6,627 bases of DNA from Christensenella sp. UBA5394. Lineage in GTDB: Bacteria; Bacillota; Clostridia; Christensenellales; CAG-138. This document shows positions 6,064-6,627 of the stretch, in pieces. A program made the translations under genes and the position numbers. Location of the stretch: the NCBI GenBank assembly GCA_002409725.1, contig DHOI01000042.1, forward strand, positions 15,230 to 21,856. Direction: 5' to 3'. Each line of letters starts with the position of its first letter. The first letter of the stretch is position 1. Under the pieces are notes generated by a model. It ran no database searches. It saw only the letters and a list, made by a program, of their open reading frames with translations, and had not been told where the DNA came from.

Positions 6064-6465
6064 ATGGCATATGAATTCACTAAGGATTTGGAAACGGGCA
6101 ATGCCCTGATCGACAGCCAGCACAGGGAGCTGATCGCCGCCGTGAACGGCCTGCTGGACGCCTGCGGCCATGGCAAGGGCCGGGCGCACCTGGCCGAAAG
6201 CGCCAAGTTCCTTTCGGACTACACGGCCAAGCATTTTACGGATGAGGAGCGGCTGCAAGTGCAGTCGAGATACCCGGATTATGTTAACCACAAGCGCTAC
6301 CACGATATGTTTAAAAAGACCGTGGCCGATCTAACCCGCCGCCTCAATGCAGAAGGCCCCTCCGTCGTGCTCGTGGGCGAAATGAACACAGCCCTGGTCG
6401 GTTGGCTCATCAACCACATCAAGCGCGAGGATGTGAAGGTCGCGGCGCATATCCGGGCGCAATAA
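6064..6465 (+). CDS. Bacteriohemerythrin (non-heme diiron oxygen-binding protein)
   Basis: Hemerythrins bind oxygen, and in some cases nitric oxide or peroxide, at a diiron site in a four-helix bundle; bacterial ones act in oxygen storage, delivery, sensing or detoxification. This 133-residue single-domain cytoplasmic protein has all seven expected ligands: H20, H57 and E61 (HFTDEE), H76 and H80 (HKRYH), H118 and D123 (HIKRED). The usual early Trp is replaced by Phe (YEF). GGAGG (6051-6055) lies 8 nt before the ATG at 6064; the frame is open upstream from 5947, but that part crosses the spacer hairpins and has no ribosome binding site. It lies downstream of the flagellin terminator, and I could not identify its own promoter. 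No sensory or output domain is fused. A role in protecting or informing motile cells about oxygen is a guess from the neighbourhood. Confidence 0.95.
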   Translation: MAYEFTKDLETGNALIDSQHRELIAAVNGLLDACGHGKGRAHLAESAKFLSDYTAKHFTDEERLQVQSRYPDYVNHKRYHDMFKKTVADLTRRLNAEGPSVVLVGEMNTALVGWLINHIKREDVKVAAHIRAQ

Positions 6466-6485
6466 CAGAAAAGAGCAAAAGCGCC

Positions 6486-6510
6486 GGGGTGCGAGGGTAA
6501 ATAGCACCCC
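6486..6510 (+). repeat. Hairpin after hemerythrin, competing with the next one
   Basis: GGGGTGC (6486-6492) and GCACCCC (6504-6510) form a perfect 7-bp stem with an 11-nt loop. The right arm is the same segment that pairs with 6546-6553 in the longer inverted repeat, so the two structures exclude each other. No T-run follows this hairpin. Confidence 0.4.
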
Positions 6511-6559
6511 CATAGTTAGACAGCATGATATACTGAAATAACTTTGGGGGTGCATTTTA
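6498..6559. mobile_element. 62-bp inverted-repeat element, possible insertion-sequence end or small non-autonomous element
   Basis: Arms 6498-6518 and 6539-6559 match as inverted repeats at 18 of 21 positions; the core GCACCCCCA faces TGGGGGTGC. From memory, GCACCCC followed by GTTAGACA resembles the ends of IS3-family (IS150 group) elements in Firmicutes. No transposase reading frame is recognisable in the remaining 68 bases and I see no target duplication. It could instead be a weak terminator for hemerythrin, since ATTTTA follows the right arm. Confidence 0.3.
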
Positions 6560-6570
6560 GTGTCTGGCTG

Positions 6571-6622
6571 GGCCTATAACGGCTTTGCGCTCTAAGCAAT
6601 AAAAGGCCGAGCCGTTTACGCC
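6571..6622. repeat. Nested inverted repeats at the right edge
   Basis: AACGGCT (6578-6584) pairs with AGCCGTT (6610-6616), and inside it TTGC (6585-6588) pairs with GCAA (6596-6599). GGCCT (6571-6575) can alternatively pair with AGGCC (6604-6608). No gene is visible here. The structure may continue beyond the window and its nature is unknown. Confidence 0.25.
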
Positions 6623-6627
6623 TCAAA

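Noticed and set aside
6331..6555. 74-codon minus-strand frame over the hemerythrin end
   Set aside because: It is antisense to hemerythrin and begins in the inverted repeat; no supporting motif or ribosome binding site.

Overview
The window is a chromosomal flagellar locus, most likely from a GC-rich member of the Clostridia (Firmicutes). The evidence is the fliF-fliG-fliH-fliI gene order with Firmicutes-like proteins, strong GGAGG-type ribosome binding sites about 8 nt from most starts, a sigma-28 (SigD/FliA)-type flagellin promoter, and a bacteriohemerythrin of the kind common in clostridia. The genus cannot be fixed from this sequence.

Left part (1-3837, minus strand): a tightly packed leftward operon that starts with fliF (MS ring) and continues with fliG (rotor switch), fliH (export ATPase regulator) and the first 132 codons of fliI (export ATPase), which runs off the left edge. 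Gaps are 28 nt (fliF-fliG), a 17-nt overlap (fliG-fliH) and 3 nt (fliH-fliI), so these genes are almost certainly co-transcribed.

Middle (3838-4299): a 462-bp divergent intergenic region. Its left half is AT-rich and holds two dyad-symmetric sites and a possible housekeeping promoter facing fliF. Its right half holds a clear sigma-28-type promoter and a leader of about 99 nt for flagellin. The leader has two small hairpins that each display GGA in the loop, one covering the Shine-Dalgarno. This is the arrangement expected of CsrA control of flagellin translation.

Right part (4300-6627, plus strand): a 523-residue flagellin with conserved ends and a long variable centre, a strong terminator with a TTCG loop, a short spacer with two more hairpins, a 133-residue bacteriohemerythrin with all seven iron ligands, and a gene-free right edge with inverted repeats, one of which resembles an insertion-sequence end.

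Functionally, the left operon builds the basal body, motor switch and export ATPase, while the right side makes the filament subunit and a probable oxygen- or redox-binding protein. I do not see an entirely new system. The parts most worth following up are the flagellin leader, the dyads before fliF, the flagellin insert and the competing hairpins at the right edge.
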